Assembly (NCBI GenBank): GCA_002779995.1
Contig: PEWX01000088.1
Span: 1 to 47,083 of the forward strand
DNA from: Piscirickettsiaceae bacterium CG07_land_8_20_14_0_80_44_28
GTDB lineage: Bacteria > Pseudomonadota > Gammaproteobacteria > Thiomicrospirales > Thiomicrospiraceae
Reading direction: 5' to 3'
DNA length: 47,083 bases
Shown in pieces: positions 46,759-47,083 of this stretch. The notes under the pieces are model-generated. The model was not told the DNA's origin and searched no databases. It saw only the letters and a program-made list of their open reading frames with translations. A program made the position numbers and the translations under genes. Position 1 is the first letter of the stretch, and the number at the start of each line of letters is the position of its first letter.

Positions 46759-47083
46759 TTCAAACACAATTAAAACTACTTCACTTTAAACGCTTACCTT
46801 GAAAGCCAAAGCTCATGGTAAAACGGGTTAATCCCACCTTAGCAAGACCTGAAACTGGGGTCAGGGCTTTAAAAGCCCGTGAGTCTGAAGAGGTGCTAGG
46901 GTGCGGATAACATGATGGCTAGTCGGGCGCCTTAAGCCCGACACTTAAGAGCCGAATATACGACCGCTTAACTCGCTTTTAACCCAAGCCAATAGCAGTG
47001 TGAAAAGGTAATCACTAACTAAAAAATGCTGAAAAATGCATTAACGAGACCTTTGCACGAGAACCCTTTGAAAAATGCAAAAT
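46759..47083 (+). other. non-coding right end of the insertion sequence and flank
   Basis: No gene is supported in these 325 bases. The stretch carries two clear hairpins (GGGCT-AGCCC at 46864-46878, GTCGGGC-GCCCGAC at 46922-46942). Beyond about 46990 the sequence turns AT-rich and contains an 11-base direct repeat (TGAAAAATGCA at 47030-47040 and 47069-47079). It then has GAGACCTTTGCACGAG (47046-47061), possibly the tip of another insertion sequence. Confidence 0.5.
46800..46990 (+). ncRNA. candidate bridge RNA of the IS110/IS1111-type element
   Basis: Bridge RNAs are encoded in the non-coding end of IS110-family elements, and in the IS1111 subgroup in the 3' end. This region is in that place, is G-rich and has two consecutive hairpins (46864-46878, 46922-46942) with loops that could hold target- and donor-binding sequences. 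The assignment rests on position and structure only. Confidence 0.3.

Larger units (their letters stand above)
45660..46990 (+). mobile_element. IS110/IS1111-family insertion sequence, ends approximate
   Basis: The element has one transposase gene, a short left flank and a longer structured right flank, the layout of the IS1111 subgroup. I could not fix the ends: IS110-type elements lack simple terminal repeats. A weak subterminal match (CGCCCGA at 45663-45669 with TCGGGCG at 46923-46929) may mark the two sides. The boundaries given are estimates. Confidence 0.6.

Overview
The window looks like chromosomal DNA of a motile gammaproteobacterium of moderate G+C content. Polar-flagellum regulators FlhF/FlhG, a CheZ, an rseC-mucD-lepA-lepB-rnc-era-recO-pdxJ-acpS block and an ftsK-lolA-rarA-crcB block all point there. 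My impression from the protein sequences is a Thiomicrospira/Hydrogenovibrio-type lineage, but that is a guess I could not test.

Layout. 1-870: phnA (yjdM)-like gene. 876-9.5 kb, minus strand: serS, a short GcvR-like ACT gene, gcvP, gcvH, gcvT, crcB, rarA, lolA and ftsK; the glycine-cleavage genes sit between crcB and serS, which are usually close together. 12.1-14.9 kb: trxB with an unusual leader, an FKBP-type isomerase, a small YqfO/NIF3-like gene and a small membrane protein. 15.0-33.7 kb: a chemotaxis and flagellar region. Its minus-strand part reads fliOPQR-flhB-flhA-flhF-flhG-fliA-cheY-cheZ-cheA-cheW and, separately, cheR-cheB-MCP. A plus-strand block (fliK-like, cheW, cheY, STAS, flhB-C-like) lies between these. 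33.7-42.0 kb, minus: acpS, pdxJ, recO, era, rnc, lepB, lepA, mucD, rseC, without rpoE-rseA-rseB. 42.1-45.5 kb: nadB, a third cheW and ygfZ. 45.5-47.1 kb: REP-like palindromes, an IS110/IS1111-family transposase, its structured 3' non-coding end, and perhaps the edge of a second insertion sequence.

The flagellar genes encode the membrane export gate (FliOPQR, FlhAB), the polar placement and number control pair (FlhF, FlhG), the late sigma factor FliA and the signalling chain MCP-CheW-CheA-CheY-CheZ with the adaptation enzymes CheR and CheB. The lepB/lepA/rnc/era/recO/pdxJ/acpS genes are general housekeeping.

The most striking signal is not a gene. The perfect palindrome CCAGGCCTGG occurs nine times in 47 kb, often followed by TCRTTTTT. 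Three copies are cores of intergenic terminators and six lie inside genes, where they are read as Gln-Ala-Trp or Pro-Gly-Leu. Distribution and form resemble a DNA-uptake sequence (or a HIP1-like genome-wide palindrome) that I do not recognise from any described organism. Other points worth a look are a trxB leader mini-ORF whose ribosome-binding site can be paired by a downstream repeat, three exact-period EF-hand-like repeats in CheA, and a possible bridge RNA of the IS110-type element.
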